Positions 6,009 to 13,531 of a DNA stretch of 64,000 bases are shown here, in pieces. The stretch comes from Paludibacteraceae bacterium (GTDB lineage Bacteria > Bacteroidota > Bacteroidia > Bacteroidales > Paludibacteraceae): positions 41,404-105,403 of the forward strand of contig CAJOIZ010000009.1 in assembly GCA_905234835.1 (NCBI GenBank), read 5' to 3'. The notes beneath the pieces are model-generated. The model had not been told where the DNA came from. It searched no databases and saw only the letters and a program-made list of their open reading frames with translations. Within the stretch, counting starts at the first letter, position 1. Each line of letters opens with the position of its first letter. Both the position numbers and the translations under genes were made by a program.

Positions 6009-8032
6009 CCGTTGCGGAGGTACTTCTTTACGGAGGCTCCGGATAATCCTGACTTTCCGGACTCTCCTGACACTCCGGAAGTTCCTGACTCTCCGGGAAC
6101 TCCTATCTCCTCAATGCCGGTTGTGGTCTCGTTTTGGAGCACAATGCGGACACGGGGGTGTATCGCTTGCACAGCGTTGTTACCACTGTAGAAGTAGGCG
6201 CGGAAAGCACGGATGTCATTGACTACATTGGGCCAGTAAAGGTTGTTGTTCTGTCCGAGGAACAAGAAACCACTTTCTTCATTCGCATCTGCCATGCTAT
6301 TTATCAACGAGGTCGGGTGCACCGTGCCGAAGAACTTGGTCTCGCCTACGCTCTGACCGGTTGTGTTGTTCGTGAAGGCATTGGCGGTGAGAGTCACGCC
6401 CGTAAAGGTGGGATTGTTGATGTCCGCGCCTGTGAACTGTACGAGATACGGCGTGCGGGCGGTCATGGTCTCCGTGGTAATGGCTGTGACATTGAAGTCC
6501 AGTCCTTCGGCAGCGTCGCCTGTGACTGAAGAGAGGGTGTAGAACGTGGCTGCGCTCATGTCGCTGCTGCTGCGCTGTGCGGCTGTCAGGTCAAAGGGGA
6601 AGCAGACGGTGTTCCACATACCTGCAAAGAACTTGCGCATGATACTAATATCCATCGGCGTACCGTTGTATGCGGCAAGAATAGTACTATAGTAGGTAGT
6701 GTTCTCGTTGTCGTTAATATCCAGTGTCGAAGAGGTGTTGAGTGTAAAGGAAGCCGTGTAGAAGGCTGTCCCTGTGACTGTTACGTTATGGTTCTGTGCA
6801 CCTGCGTCCGTCCAACTGCCGAAGCTGTAATAGGTGTCGGGCGTTGCTGTGAGCGGTACGCTTGTGCCGTAATCATAGGTTCCTCCGCCTGTAACAGTGC
6901 CATGTCCCGCCGAAGTAACGGTGATGGTGTACTGGCGCGTTGTCTGGTTGAACTGTGCAGTGTAGGTTTGGTCTTTATCGGCGGCATAGGGAGTCGGGCT
7001 CCATGTGTTGTTGAAGGTATATGTGTATTGGGCAGTCTGAGTCTTTGTCGGCGTTGTTCTGTCGTCAAACGCAGGTACATCTCCCTCGGTCACTGTTTCA
7101 TGGTAAATCTCATCGCCGTTGCCGTCCACCCATGTGATGGTGTAAGTGGGTGTGGCAGGTGCAGCAGAAGGACAGCCCACTCCGTCAGAGAAGACAGCAA
7201 CAAATTCTTCCGGTCCCCAACCGAGAGTTGTGTAAGGATTATCAGTGCTGATAAAGTTGCCGTCGCCGTCTCTCCATTCTATAAATGTGGCAGGAGCGGT
7301 GGGTGTGGCAGTAAGATCAACTTTTCTTCCAACACGGTTTGCGCGAGTATTCCTTGTTACCGTGCCTGTACCACATGCTGTATAGGTCTTGACATATTCG
7401 TAACCACTTATGGTACCGCTGTTACATACGTAAAGAGTAATGGCGTTGTTTGTCGTCTGTGTGGCATCATGAAAACTGCTGCACAGCACGTACATCACAT
7501 TATGACCTGCACCTGTATAGTCATCGCCCACAACGACATAAGATTGATGATCGCCCACTGCTTCCTTGCCGTGATACCACCAGAAATCAGACGAGCTGTT
7601 ATATGCTTTTGCGCCTGTTCCTGTAATATAAGCATCGAAGGCATTCGCATTCAGTCCCTGCGAGGCAAGTGCCGTGCCAGGGAGTTCGGAATCGTTGATG
7701 TTGTATGTTCCGGCGGGAATATCATCAAAGCCTGTGACTGTGGCAGACGCGTCTACAACAAGCGTCACCCACACCTTGCGAGAAGGCGAACCTGACTGTT
7801 CTGCCACGATGACCACATATTTCTTTGTCGGATTAACGGGGTCATCGGGTGTAACAGTGACATTGAGGCTTGCATTGGTGACAGTCGTAGCTCCAATAGC
7901 CACACTATTTTCCGTTCCCCAGATTTGTGCTTTCGCAGGAGCGGTGAAGCACAGCAGAGCGAGAGTGATTGCGCAAAGGAAAGCGCGTGTTCTGGCGCGT
8001 AGTGCGCCGTGGATTGGTTGTTGCTTTTTCAT
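5966..8032 (-). CDS. Large secreted/cell-surface protein with InlB-like B-repeats
   Basis: 688 residues. The signal peptide has a long n-region (about 1-36: basic start, LCAITLALLCF core, APAKAQ cleavage). Two to three repeats of the Listeria-Bacteroides (InlB B-repeat, MGG/WT) type lie at about 225-430, with phrases such as FIEWRDGDGNFISTDNPYT and YTITVTSAGHGTVTGGGTY. The central-C-terminal part (about 455-630, MWNTVCFPFDLTAAQ onwards) is like the cell-surface domains of Bacteroidales adhesin-type proteins. A linker rich in SGESG/SGTSG repeats (about 640-660) precedes the tail, which is frameshifted after KKYLRNG. The product is probably surface-exposed; substrate unknown. Loss of the tail may affect sorting. 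Confidence 0.65.
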   Translation of the reverse strand: MKKQQPIHGALRARTRAFLCAITLALLCFTAPAKAQIWGTENSVAIGATTVTNASLNVTVTPDDPVNPTKKYVVIVAEQSGSPSRKVWVTLVVDASATVTGFDDIPAGTYNINDSELPGTALASQGLNANAFDAYITGTGAKAYNSSSDFWWYHGKEAVGDHQSYVVVGDDYTGAGHNVMYVLCSSFHDATQTTNNAITLYVCNSGTISGYEYVKTYTACGTGTVTRNTRANRVGRKVDLTATPTAPATFIEWRDGDGNFISTDNPYTTLGWGPEEFVAVFSDGVGCPSAAPATPTYTITWVDGNGDEIYHETVTEGDVPAFDDRTTPTKTQTAQYTYTFNNTWSPTPYAADKDQTYTAQFNQTTRQYTITVTSAGHGTVTGGGTYDYGTSVPLTATPDTYYSFGSWTDAGAQNHNVTVTGTAFYTASFTLNTSSTLDINDNENTTYYSTILAAYNGTPMDISIMRKFFAGMWNTVCFPFDLTAAQRSSSDMSAATFYTLSSVTGDAAEGLDFNVTAITTETMTARTPYLVQFTGADINNPTFTGVTLTANAFTNNTTGQSVGETKFFGTVHPTSLINSMADANEESGFLFLGQNNNLYWPNVVNDIRAFRAYFYSGNNAVQAIHPRVRIVLQNETTTGIEEIGVPGESGTSGVSGESGKSGLSGASVKKYLRNGSVTASVTTPSASR

Positions 8033-8178
8033 AAGCGTAAAAATTTAAGTTGGTTGTTAATTGGTTTTTAATAACGACCTCTATGTCGTTTGTTTGTCTA
8101 TTTATTGTCTCTTTTTTATCGCAGGGTAGAAGCCTGCGTACCCAGCGGGCAGTTTTGGTGACAAATTGTCATTTTTCA

Positions 8179-8222
8179 AGGGTAGCGCATTCCTTCGGCA
8201 AGGGTAGCGCTAGGGTAGCGGA
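8179..8222. repeat. Short 11-bp-period array (AGGGTAGCGCA)
   Basis: AGGGTAGCGCA, an 11-base variant unit, AGGGTAGCGCT and AGGGTAGCGGA follow each other without gaps. The same 11-mer forms the array at 46645-46710. Confidence 0.6.
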
Positions 8223-8331
8223 GAGTCAGCATCATGTGGCGGCGACATTGTGTAAGCGATATGGCAGTTTTTGCGACATTGTGTTGTACAGGTACAAACA
8301 AAAAGTGAGCGTGAACTTTCGTTCGCTTCAT

Positions 8332-8469
8332 TTGATTTTCTGAGGTTCTGGACTACCTTAATACTTCAAACAAATGCACGGAAAACCCACGCTTAAAACG
8401 CGAGCGTGCATAAACCGTACTTGAAGTATTAATGATTTTTCTAAAATTGTCCAGATTTCAGAAAATCAA
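8332..8469. repeat. 138-bp nested palindrome
   Basis: Four pairs of perfect arms in nested order: 8332-8343 with 8458-8469 (12 bp), 8347-8353 with 8449-8455 (7 bp), 8358-8369 with 8421-8432 (12 bp, arm TTAATACTTCAA) and 8374-8380 with 8405-8411 (7 bp). The result is one long interrupted hairpin. It has no ORF. It could be a non-autonomous mobile element or an RNA structure between the minus-strand HEPN/MNT pair and the surface-protein gene. No target-site duplication is obvious. Confidence 0.65.
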
Positions 8470-8574
8470 GTGGGCTTACAACGCTTTATATAAATATGTA
8501 TGTCCTGCACCGCCTACCGGTGCCAGTGTTTCATAGGCAATGATAATTTTATGTGGTTATGATATTATATGCAA

Positions 8575-8874
8575 TTAAACAGCTACTCCCGTGTGCATCA
8601 CATCCTCATACAACGGCGACGGATGCGCATCTTCCATCAAGACCGGCTCAATCAGCAGGCTGACCTTATCGACATCATGCCAGAGACTCTTGGTGTAACG
8701 AAACCAATTGTCCCCGATAGAAGGAACAACAACAGCCACATCTATATCGCTATCCGGATGCTGACAGCCCTTGCTGTACGAACCGAACATATACACCCGC
8801 GCTTCATTGTTGAAACGGGGCATAATCAGTTCCTTGTACTTCCGAACCAGCTTCAGAGCCTCTGCTTTATCCAT
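8575..8874 (-). CDS. MNT-type nucleotidyltransferase antitoxin
   Basis: 99 residues, a minimal nucleotidyltransferase. GSYSKG (31-36) and DSDIDVAVV (41-49) give the GSxxxG and D-x-D motifs of the MNT fold (D43, D45). MNT proteins partner with HEPN proteins in type VII toxin-antitoxin systems, where the MNT enzyme adenylylates and silences the HEPN RNase. Its start overlaps the end of the HEPN gene by 22 bp, the usual tight arrangement. The motifs are intact, so an active enzyme is likely. Confidence 0.85.
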   Translation of the reverse strand: MDKAEALKLVRKYKELIMPRFNNEARVYMFGSYSKGCQHPDSDIDVAVVVPSIGDNWFRYTKSLWHDVDKVSLLIEPVLMEDAHPSPLYEDVMHTGVAV

Positions 8875-9251
8875 AGTTGCAATTCTTTTGTGCTGTCAAT
8901 CAGTTGGCGGCAGACGCGTTCCGTCAGAATACGTGCAAGTTGGTCTTTGTATTCAGGATAACGCGCCTGTATGTTGAACGTTGATATAGTGTCAATAAAA
9001 TCCTTCTGCTCATCAGACATCTGCTCATACAATCCACATCCTTCAGCCAGACGTTTGTGGTTGTGTATGAACGGCGGCGTATCATCCCGCTTTGCCGACC
9101 AGTATGCCTTTAGCGTCTTCTCTATGACTTGATGGCACATAAAAGCCACATACAGCCAACGTTTAGTGGTATATAGACTTTCCGCAGTGTCCAAATCATA
9201 CGCTGCAATATCCAACCAATAAGCAACTTTTTCTTCTCTTGTCATTCTCAC
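8853..9251 (-). CDS. HEPN-domain protein, probable toxin partner
   Basis: 132 residues, all-helical. The pattern ESLYTTKRWLYVAFMCHQV, then IEKTLKAYW, then a HNHKRLAEGC segment (H63, H65) and RYPEY (97-101) is that of the pfam HEPN family (PF05168-like). The canonical RNase motif Rx4-6H of HepT-type toxins is not evident, so this may be one of the HEPN proteins without that active site. Position directly before and overlapping the MNT gene supports the HEPN/MNT module. No promoter could be picked out. Confidence 0.8.
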   Translation of the reverse strand: MRMTREEKVAYWLDIAAYDLDTAESLYTTKRWLYVAFMCHQVIEKTLKAYWSAKRDDTPPFIHNHKRLAEGCGLYEQMSDEQKDFIDTISTFNIQARYPEYKDQLARILTERVCRQLIDSTKELQLWIKQRL

Positions 9252-9310
9252 AGCATATTCATTACTTCACATCTGCCGACAATGCTTTCGTTGCCCACAG
9301 AATCTTCATT

Positions 9311-9466
9311 TTATTCATACTGTGCAACAAAATCATCCATCATCTTCATAACCTCGTCACTTGAATAAACTCTCCCCGCAGCAATGTCGGCTTCCGCCTG
9401 GCCAATCATGGCATTGATTTCAGCCATGGTGTATGGCTTAACATCCTGTAGTGCCGCTGTAGTCAT
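9311..9466 (-). CDS. 51-residue antitoxin-like protein
   Basis: Start chosen at the ATG at 9466. It has AAAAGG 8 bases upstream, whereas an in-frame ATG at 9520 lies inside the -7 box TACCTTTG (9518-9525) and so upstream of transcription start. The protein (TMAEINAMIGQAEADIAAGR, then VYSSDEVMKMMDDFVAQYE) resembles the small addiction-module antitoxins whose C-terminal helix ends in a short DEVM-like segment. No toxin gene of matching type is adjacent: upstream is the convergent end of ExbD, downstream the HEPN/MNT pair. It may be an orphan antitoxin; family assignment is tentative. Confidence 0.5.
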   Translation of the reverse strand: MTTAALQDVKPYTMAEINAMIGQAEADIAAGRVYSSDEVMKMMDDFVAQYE

Positions 9467-9517
9467 AAGTGAATCCTTTTCAGGTTGGGGATAATAGTAA
9501 TGGATAGTTTTGGCGGG

Positions 9518-9525
9518 CAAAGGTA
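9518..9525 (-). promoter_or_regulatory. -7 box of the antitoxin-like gene
   Basis: TACCTTTG on the minus strand, an exact TAnnTTTG match. It excludes the longer 69-residue reading of the gene. Confidence 0.6.
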
Positions 9526-9615
9526 AGGGGTTTGTATGGATTGGGCAAGAGGAACGATGAATTTTTTACTGCGTGTTGGGCAGCTGCGCTGTTGGGGATG
9601 AGGCTAAGGGGCATA

Positions 9616-9650
9616 AGAAAAGACGGCATACGGAGTATGTCGTCTTTTCT
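9616..9650 (-). terminator. Terminator of the ExbB-ExbD operon
   Basis: A 16-bp stem with one G-T pair (9616-9631 with 9635-9650) around a GGA loop, with A-rich/T-rich ends on both sides. It lies 64 bases past the last ExbD stop and can work in both directions. Confidence 0.75.
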
Positions 9651-9713
9651 TTGGTATTATGGGGGTGCGCCGTTATGACGTTTGGTCAGAGGAGCACCTT
9701 GAACCAGCGGCAA

Positions 9714-10184
9714 TCAATAGTTGGTGCGCTGGGTAGCGGCGTAACTGATCTTGAGCGCATAGGCTCGGCGGAGCTCCTGCTTGATGTCAGAGATGACACC
9801 CATACGGGTCTCCTTGTCCGCCTTGATGGAGACAGTCATCAAACCCTGGTCCTGCTCGTTCATAGCCGAACGCTCGTTGATGATAAAGTCACCTATCTCA
9901 CTCTTGTCGGCGAAAGCATCGTCCAACTGGATACGTGTCTCGGCACCGTACTGCTTGCGGTACTCCGCCGTGGGCGTACCCACATAGATGTAACGCACCA
10001 GCGATTTCTTCTCCAGTTTGGTCAACTCCGTAGCAGTAGGGGTGGTGAAATGCACCTTGTAGGTTACCTCCTTCATCGATGTAACGGACATGAAGAAGAA
10101 GAGCAACATAAAGATGATATCAGGCAGGGAAGAGGTATTGAGAGCCGGCATCTCACGTTTGTTGTTTCTGCGTATCTTAGCCAT
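9714..10184 (-). CDS. ExbD/TolR-family biopolymer transport protein (second copy)
   Basis: 156 residues. A short basic N-terminus is followed by NTSSLPDIIFMLLFFFMSVT (about 16-35), the single membrane helix of ExbD with the conserved pore aspartate (D22), and then a periplasmic domain. ExbD couples the proton gradient through ExbB to TonB-dependent outer-membrane import. It is the last gene of the four-gene cluster, 2 nt after the other exbD. Two unequal ExbD proteins in tandem are usual in Bacteroidales, where they may form a heteromeric unit. Confidence 0.9.
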   Translation of the reverse strand: MAKIRRNNKREMPALNTSSLPDIIFMLLFFFMSVTSMKEVTYKVHFTTPTATELTKLEKKSLVRYIYVGTPTAEYRKQYGAETRIQLDDAFADKSEIGDFIINERSAMNEQDQGLMTVSIKADKETRMGVISDIKQELRRAYALKISYAATQRTNY

Positions 10185-10186
10185 AA

Positions 10187-10768
10187 TCAGTTTCCTCCAT
10201 AGTTTTTAGGTTCTGCCTCGGAGATCTTCTGGGGATAAATCTTCTGGATACGTTTCTGTGTGTCCTCGTCCAGTTCGTTGTAACCCATGTGGAAATACTT
10301 GCGCGCACACTCGTCGCGGAGTTCGTTGTACGCCGCCACCAGTTCGTTCTGTACGTTGAGGTACGCCTGATAATGGGTGTCCACGTCGTTCTGCACGGAG
10401 ATAACGTGTTCCTTAGTGTACTTGAGTACGCCGAAGGGAGCGCCGAAATCCTCCTCAAAGAGTTTTGGGTAGTAACTTTCGTCGTTTTCGTTGAGGATGA
10501 ATTTCTTGGCATCCTCGCGCAGTTCCTTGATGTCTTTGAGCTGTCCCTGCACCATGAGTTGGTCCGCCGAATTGATTTTGACAACGAGCAGATTGCGTTT
10601 GTTAATATCCGTGTCTTCCACTTTCTGGTCGGGCGGTATAGGTGCAGGCAGACGTCTTGCCAGTCCCTGATTGACATCCATAGATGTGGTCACAAGGAAG
10701 AAGATGAGCAGCAAGAACGAGATGTCTGCCATGGAGGAGGCGTTGATCTGTGGAATTTTCTTTGCCAT
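10187..10768 (-). CDS. ExbD/TolR-family biopolymer transport protein (first copy)
   Basis: 193 residues. The N-terminal NASSMADISFLLLIFFLVTT (about 9-28) is the membrane helix with the conserved aspartate (D15). The periplasmic part (about 35-190) is longer than in typical ExbD (about 140 residues), with an insertion rich in acidic and aromatic residues (about 85-160). It follows the four-helix membrane protein by 46 bases and precedes the second exbD by 2 nt. Proton-driven energisation of TonB transport is the family role. Confidence 0.9.
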   Translation of the reverse strand: MAKKIPQINASSMADISFLLLIFFLVTTSMDVNQGLARRLPAPIPPDQKVEDTDINKRNLLVVKINSADQLMVQGQLKDIKELREDAKKFILNENDESYYPKLFEEDFGAPFGVLKYTKEHVISVQNDVDTHYQAYLNVQNELVAAYNELRDECARKYFHMGYNELDEDTQKRIQKIYPQKISEAEPKNYGGN

Positions 10769-10814
10769 AACCTAAACGTTATAGACAGTCCGTCACGAGG
10801 ACAGGCTGTACTTA

Positions 10815-11297
10815 TTATTTTCGATTGAGCAGCCAGGTATAGCACCAGCCGAAGATGACAGCAAGTACCGTGCCGCAGAGGAGAATGTAAGTGAGGTAAA
10901 TGCAGGCATCGCTGAGACGCGCCATATTACCTACGTTGTCCGTCCCTTCGTATCCGATGATATTCACTTTATCGGGGCTACCGAGCGACCAGCAGATGAT
11001 GATAAGAAGGACAAACGCAATTACCACTGCGAGCTGGCGAATCGCCTTTTTCGCGTCCGTTCTAAGTGTTTTAACAAACTCTCTGCAGACGAAACCAAGC
11101 GTACAGATGCATGCGAGGGCGAAGAGGATATAGTTCCAATTGAGCATCAAGTCAGAGAACTTAGGAATGTCAAGGAAATCTCCCGCGACCTCCAACGACC
11201 CTTGCGAGCCTCCGGCATAGAACATAATCGAAACGATAATGCCTATTGCGAGGAGAACCCAAAGGGTGATTTTGGATATCAATTTATAGTTTTGCAT
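10815..11297 (-). CDS. Membrane protein of the ExbB-ExbD cluster
   Basis: 160 residues with four predicted membrane helices (about 9-27, 54-71, 86-104 and 132-155). No known catalytic motif is seen. A small membrane protein of this size between ExbB and the ExbD pair is a common Bacteroidales arrangement, so it probably belongs to the same energy-transducing complex, but its role is unknown. It starts 12 nt after ExbB. Confidence 0.6.
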   Translation of the reverse strand: MQNYKLISKITLWVLLAIGIIVSIMFYAGGSQGSLEVAGDFLDIPKFSDLMLNWNYILFALACICTLGFVCREFVKTLRTDAKKAIRQLAVVIAFVLLIIICWSLGSPDKVNIIGYEGTDNVGNMARLSDACIYLTYILLCGTVLAVIFGWCYTWLLNRK

Positions 11298-11309
11298 AAT
11301 ACGAAGGGT

Positions 11310-12134
11310 TTATTGTTTTTGTGCTGCATCGTACTCAACCACGAGGTCAAGGAGGCTGATGGAACTGTCTTCCATTTCATTAACAAGTCCTTCGATGAGA
11401 GAGAGGATGTAATTGTAGAAGACTTGGAGAACGATGGCGATAATCAAGCCGAGAAGAGTGGTCAACAGAGCGACCTTGATACCACCGGCAACAACAGTAG
11501 CGGAGATATCACCTACCTGCTGAATCTTATCGAAGGCTGCAATCATACCGATGATGGTTCCCAAGAATCCGAGAGAAGGAGCAATGGAGATGAAGAGCGA
11601 AATCCAGCTGAGGTTCTTCTCGAGGAGGCCCATCTGTACGCCTCCGTAGGAAGCAACCGTCTTTTCCACTACCTCTACGCCTTCGTTATAACGGCTGAGA
11701 CCCTGGTAGAAGATAGAAGCAACGGGACCACGTGTCTCGCGGCAGACTTTGAGTGCTTCTTCGATGCCACCATTCTTGAGCGCTTTCTCCACGTCAGCAA
11801 GCAGGGCTTTTGTGTTTGTTTTAGAGAGACTGAGGTAGATGATACGTTCTATGCAGAGAGCAAGACCGAAAACCAAGCAGAGGAGCGTAGCCGCCATAAA
11901 GCCGGCGCCACCTTCGATGAATTTAGTTTTGAGTGTTTTGTGGAGAGCCACGAGTCCTCCTTCTTCTTCAGCGTCTGCGGCCACTGTTTCTTCAACGACA
12001 GCGGGTTCGTCCTGAACGAGTTGTTCGGTAGTCTGTTCATCAGCTGTTTGGGCTTCGTTTTGCTGAGCCATTGCGATTTCGGTACCGATGAACAGCGCGG
12101 CTGCTACGGTAAGGGTTGCAAATAATTTTTTCAT
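11310..12134 (-). CDS. MotA/TolQ/ExbB proton channel family protein
   Basis: 274 residues. An N-terminal hydrophobic segment that could be a signal peptide (about 1-23, ending AMAQQ) is followed by an acidic linker (about 24-60), one helix at about 76-96, and the paired helices at about 167-190 and 210-240 with SIAPSLGFLGTIIGMIAAFD, the family signature. This is the pentameric channel partner of ExbD. It is the first gene of the cluster. The tRNA-Ser gene ends 39 bases upstream on the same strand, so the two may share transcription. Confidence 0.92.
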   Translation of the reverse strand: MKKLFATLTVAAALFIGTEIAMAQQNEAQTADEQTTEQLVQDEPAVVEETVAADAEEEGGLVALHKTLKTKFIEGGAGFMAATLLCLVFGLALCIERIIYLSLSKTNTKALLADVEKALKNGGIEEALKVCRETRGPVASIFYQGLSRYNEGVEVVEKTVASYGGVQMGLLEKNLSWISLFISIAPSLGFLGTIIGMIAAFDKIQQVGDISATVVAGGIKVALLTTLLGLIIAIVLQVFYNYILSLIEGLVNEMEDSSISLLDLVVEYDAAQKQ

Positions 12135-12172
12135 TCTTGTGTGAATTTAGATTGATTTTCAGATTTATTGTG

Positions 12173-12260
12173 CGGAAAGACCGGGATTCGAACCCAGGAA
12201 ACCCTTTTGGGGTTTACACGCTTTCCAGGCGTGCCTCTTAAGCCACTCGAGCACCTTTCC
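12173..12260 (-). tRNA. tRNA-Ser (GGA)
   Basis: 88 nt. The 7-bp acceptor stem (GGAAAGG with TCTTTCC, G discriminator at 12173), the anticodon loop CT-GGA-AA, a long variable arm (AAACCCC/GGGGTTT-like) and GGTTCGAATCC in the T arm are all present. CCA is not encoded in full (CA follows). Confidence 0.95.
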
Positions 12261-12277
12261 ATTGCTAAAAAAGCGCG

Positions 12278-12285
12278 CAAAAGTA
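12278..12285 (-). promoter_or_regulatory. -7 box of tRNA-Ser
   Basis: TACTTTTG on the minus strand 18 bases before the tRNA 5' end; a TTTG at 12304-12307 fits the -33 position. Confidence 0.6.
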
Positions 12286-12370
12286 GGCAATAATTTGCAA
12301 GCAGCAAAACTTTGTCTGCATTTTTTGTGATTTTTGCTGATAAAAGTCTGTATTTCTCAGATAAAAGTAT

Positions 12371-12378
12371 TATTTTTG
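12371..12378 (+). promoter_or_regulatory. -7 box of the MBL-fold gene
   Basis: TATTTTTG fits TAnnTTTG and sets transcription start near 12384, which rules out an upstream in-frame start at 12312. Confidence 0.55.
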
Positions 12379-12419
12379 CGGCGTTAAAGAAGAATTATCC
12401 ACCCAAGAACAGACAGATT

Positions 12420-13487
12420 ATGTATCCGAAATGCACCCTATTCAAGCGCGTAATCCGCTTTTCGATGGTCTCTGTCGTATTATTGATGAGTACCGCCAGT
12501 GCTGTTGCACAGATGCCGGAGAAGAATCCGCGTGAGAATCAACTGATATTCTGGCGTTATCCGGACAACTATTTAGAGAACCAAGCGTGCGTGGCGTTCA
12601 CGGCGATAGACGAGGTGTTGCAGGCTTATCCGCCACAGAAAGAGATGACACTGCCGAGGAAGATGGCACTCATCAGTCTGGACCAACTGCTTCACGACAC
12701 ACACAACGACAAACAGGAGCCGTTCTATACCTTTATTAACACGCGTATGCAGCGTATGCTGGAGGACATGAACCGTCCCGTCAAGAAAGGTATGCGCATA
12801 TACAAACTATACAACGACGGTTTCATCATCAAGACCAAGCAGGCAACCGTGGCGATTGACCTTGTACCCGGAGGACCGAAAGACCGTCCCTTCATAGCAG
12901 ATTCTATTATCTACAAGATTGCCGGTCAGTGCGATGCAATGTTCGTTTCTCATGCTCACGGTGACCATGCCAATATAGGTATAGCTAAGGCGTTTGCCTC
13001 CCGTGGCAAGTTAGTAATTGCTCCGAAGGGATTATGGGTAGGAGAAGACCCTATGATACAGCAGTTATTGGACGCAGACAAGGCAGTGGATGTGCCATTC
13101 AAGGAGCTGAACATGACGCTGCATATCCTGCCCGGGCATCAAGACGACATACCGAACAACATCTATGTAATGGAGTTTCACGGTTGCGGAACAGTAGCTC
13201 ACACAGGAGACCAGTGGAACGAAGAGGATGTGGTATGGATAGACGATGTGAACAAGCAGTACAAGATTGACGTGTTGATACCCAACTGCTGGATCAACCA
13301 GATGGAGCGTTCGTTGAAGGGGTTCGGACCGAAACTAATCATCACGGGTCACGAGAACGAGATGGAACATACGATTGACCATCGCGAGGCATATTGGATA
13401 ACGATGAAGAAGTTCGAGCGTATGCAGGGATTAGGTATTCCGAACGTGCTGATGACGTGGGGTGAGAGTTACGAGTACAGGCGTTAA
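12420..13487 (+). CDS. Exported metallo-beta-lactamase-fold hydrolase
   Basis: 355 residues from ATG 12420, chosen because the promoter lies between it and the earlier in-frame start. A signal peptide (about 1-31, core MVSVVLLMSTASA) precedes the MBL domain. The HxHxDH metal site is SHAHGDH (H178, H180, D182, H183), and further metal ligands are probably in VAHTGDQ and the ITGHENE segment near the C-terminus. The family hydrolyses various esters or lactams; the closest look is the UlaG/YfiD-like group of small exported MBL proteins, with unknown substrate. uvrD follows by 44 bases and may be co-transcribed. Confidence 0.75.
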   Translation: MYPKCTLFKRVIRFSMVSVVLLMSTASAVAQMPEKNPRENQLIFWRYPDNYLENQACVAFTAIDEVLQAYPPQKEMTLPRKMALISLDQLLHDTHNDKQEPFYTFINTRMQRMLEDMNRPVKKGMRIYKLYNDGFIIKTKQATVAIDLVPGGPKDRPFIADSIIYKIAGQCDAMFVSHAHGDHANIGIAKAFASRGKLVIAPKGLWVGEDPMIQQLLDADKAVDVPFKELNMTLHILPGHQDDIPNNIYVMEFHGCGTVAHTGDQWNEEDVVWIDDVNKQYKIDVLIPNCWINQMERSLKGFGPKLIITGHENEMEHTIDHREAYWITMKKFERMQGLGIPNVLMTWGESYEYRR

Positions 13488-13531
13488 GTGACTGTGCGTT
13501 TTATTGTTGAACATTATTTCTATTGGTACTT

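Larger units (their letters stand above)
8033..8574. other. Structured spacer upstream of the surface-protein gene
   Basis: No gene is supported. It contains an 11-bp-period array (8179-8222), the long palindrome at 8332-8469 and a GCACCG/CGGTGC mini-hairpin at about 8507-8524. Confidence 0.6.

Noticed and set aside
6788..7795. A 335-codon open frame opposite the surface-protein gene
   Set aside because: Cys-rich shadow reading; the minus-strand gene has a signal peptide and recognisable repeats.
12173..12260. tRNA-Ser considered as an island attachment site
   Set aside because: No integrase and no repeated tRNA 3' end were found; the neighbours are core genes.
13523..13531. TTG start for the UvrD-type helicase
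   Set aside because: The ATG at 13532 fits the family N-terminus better and adds no odd residues.
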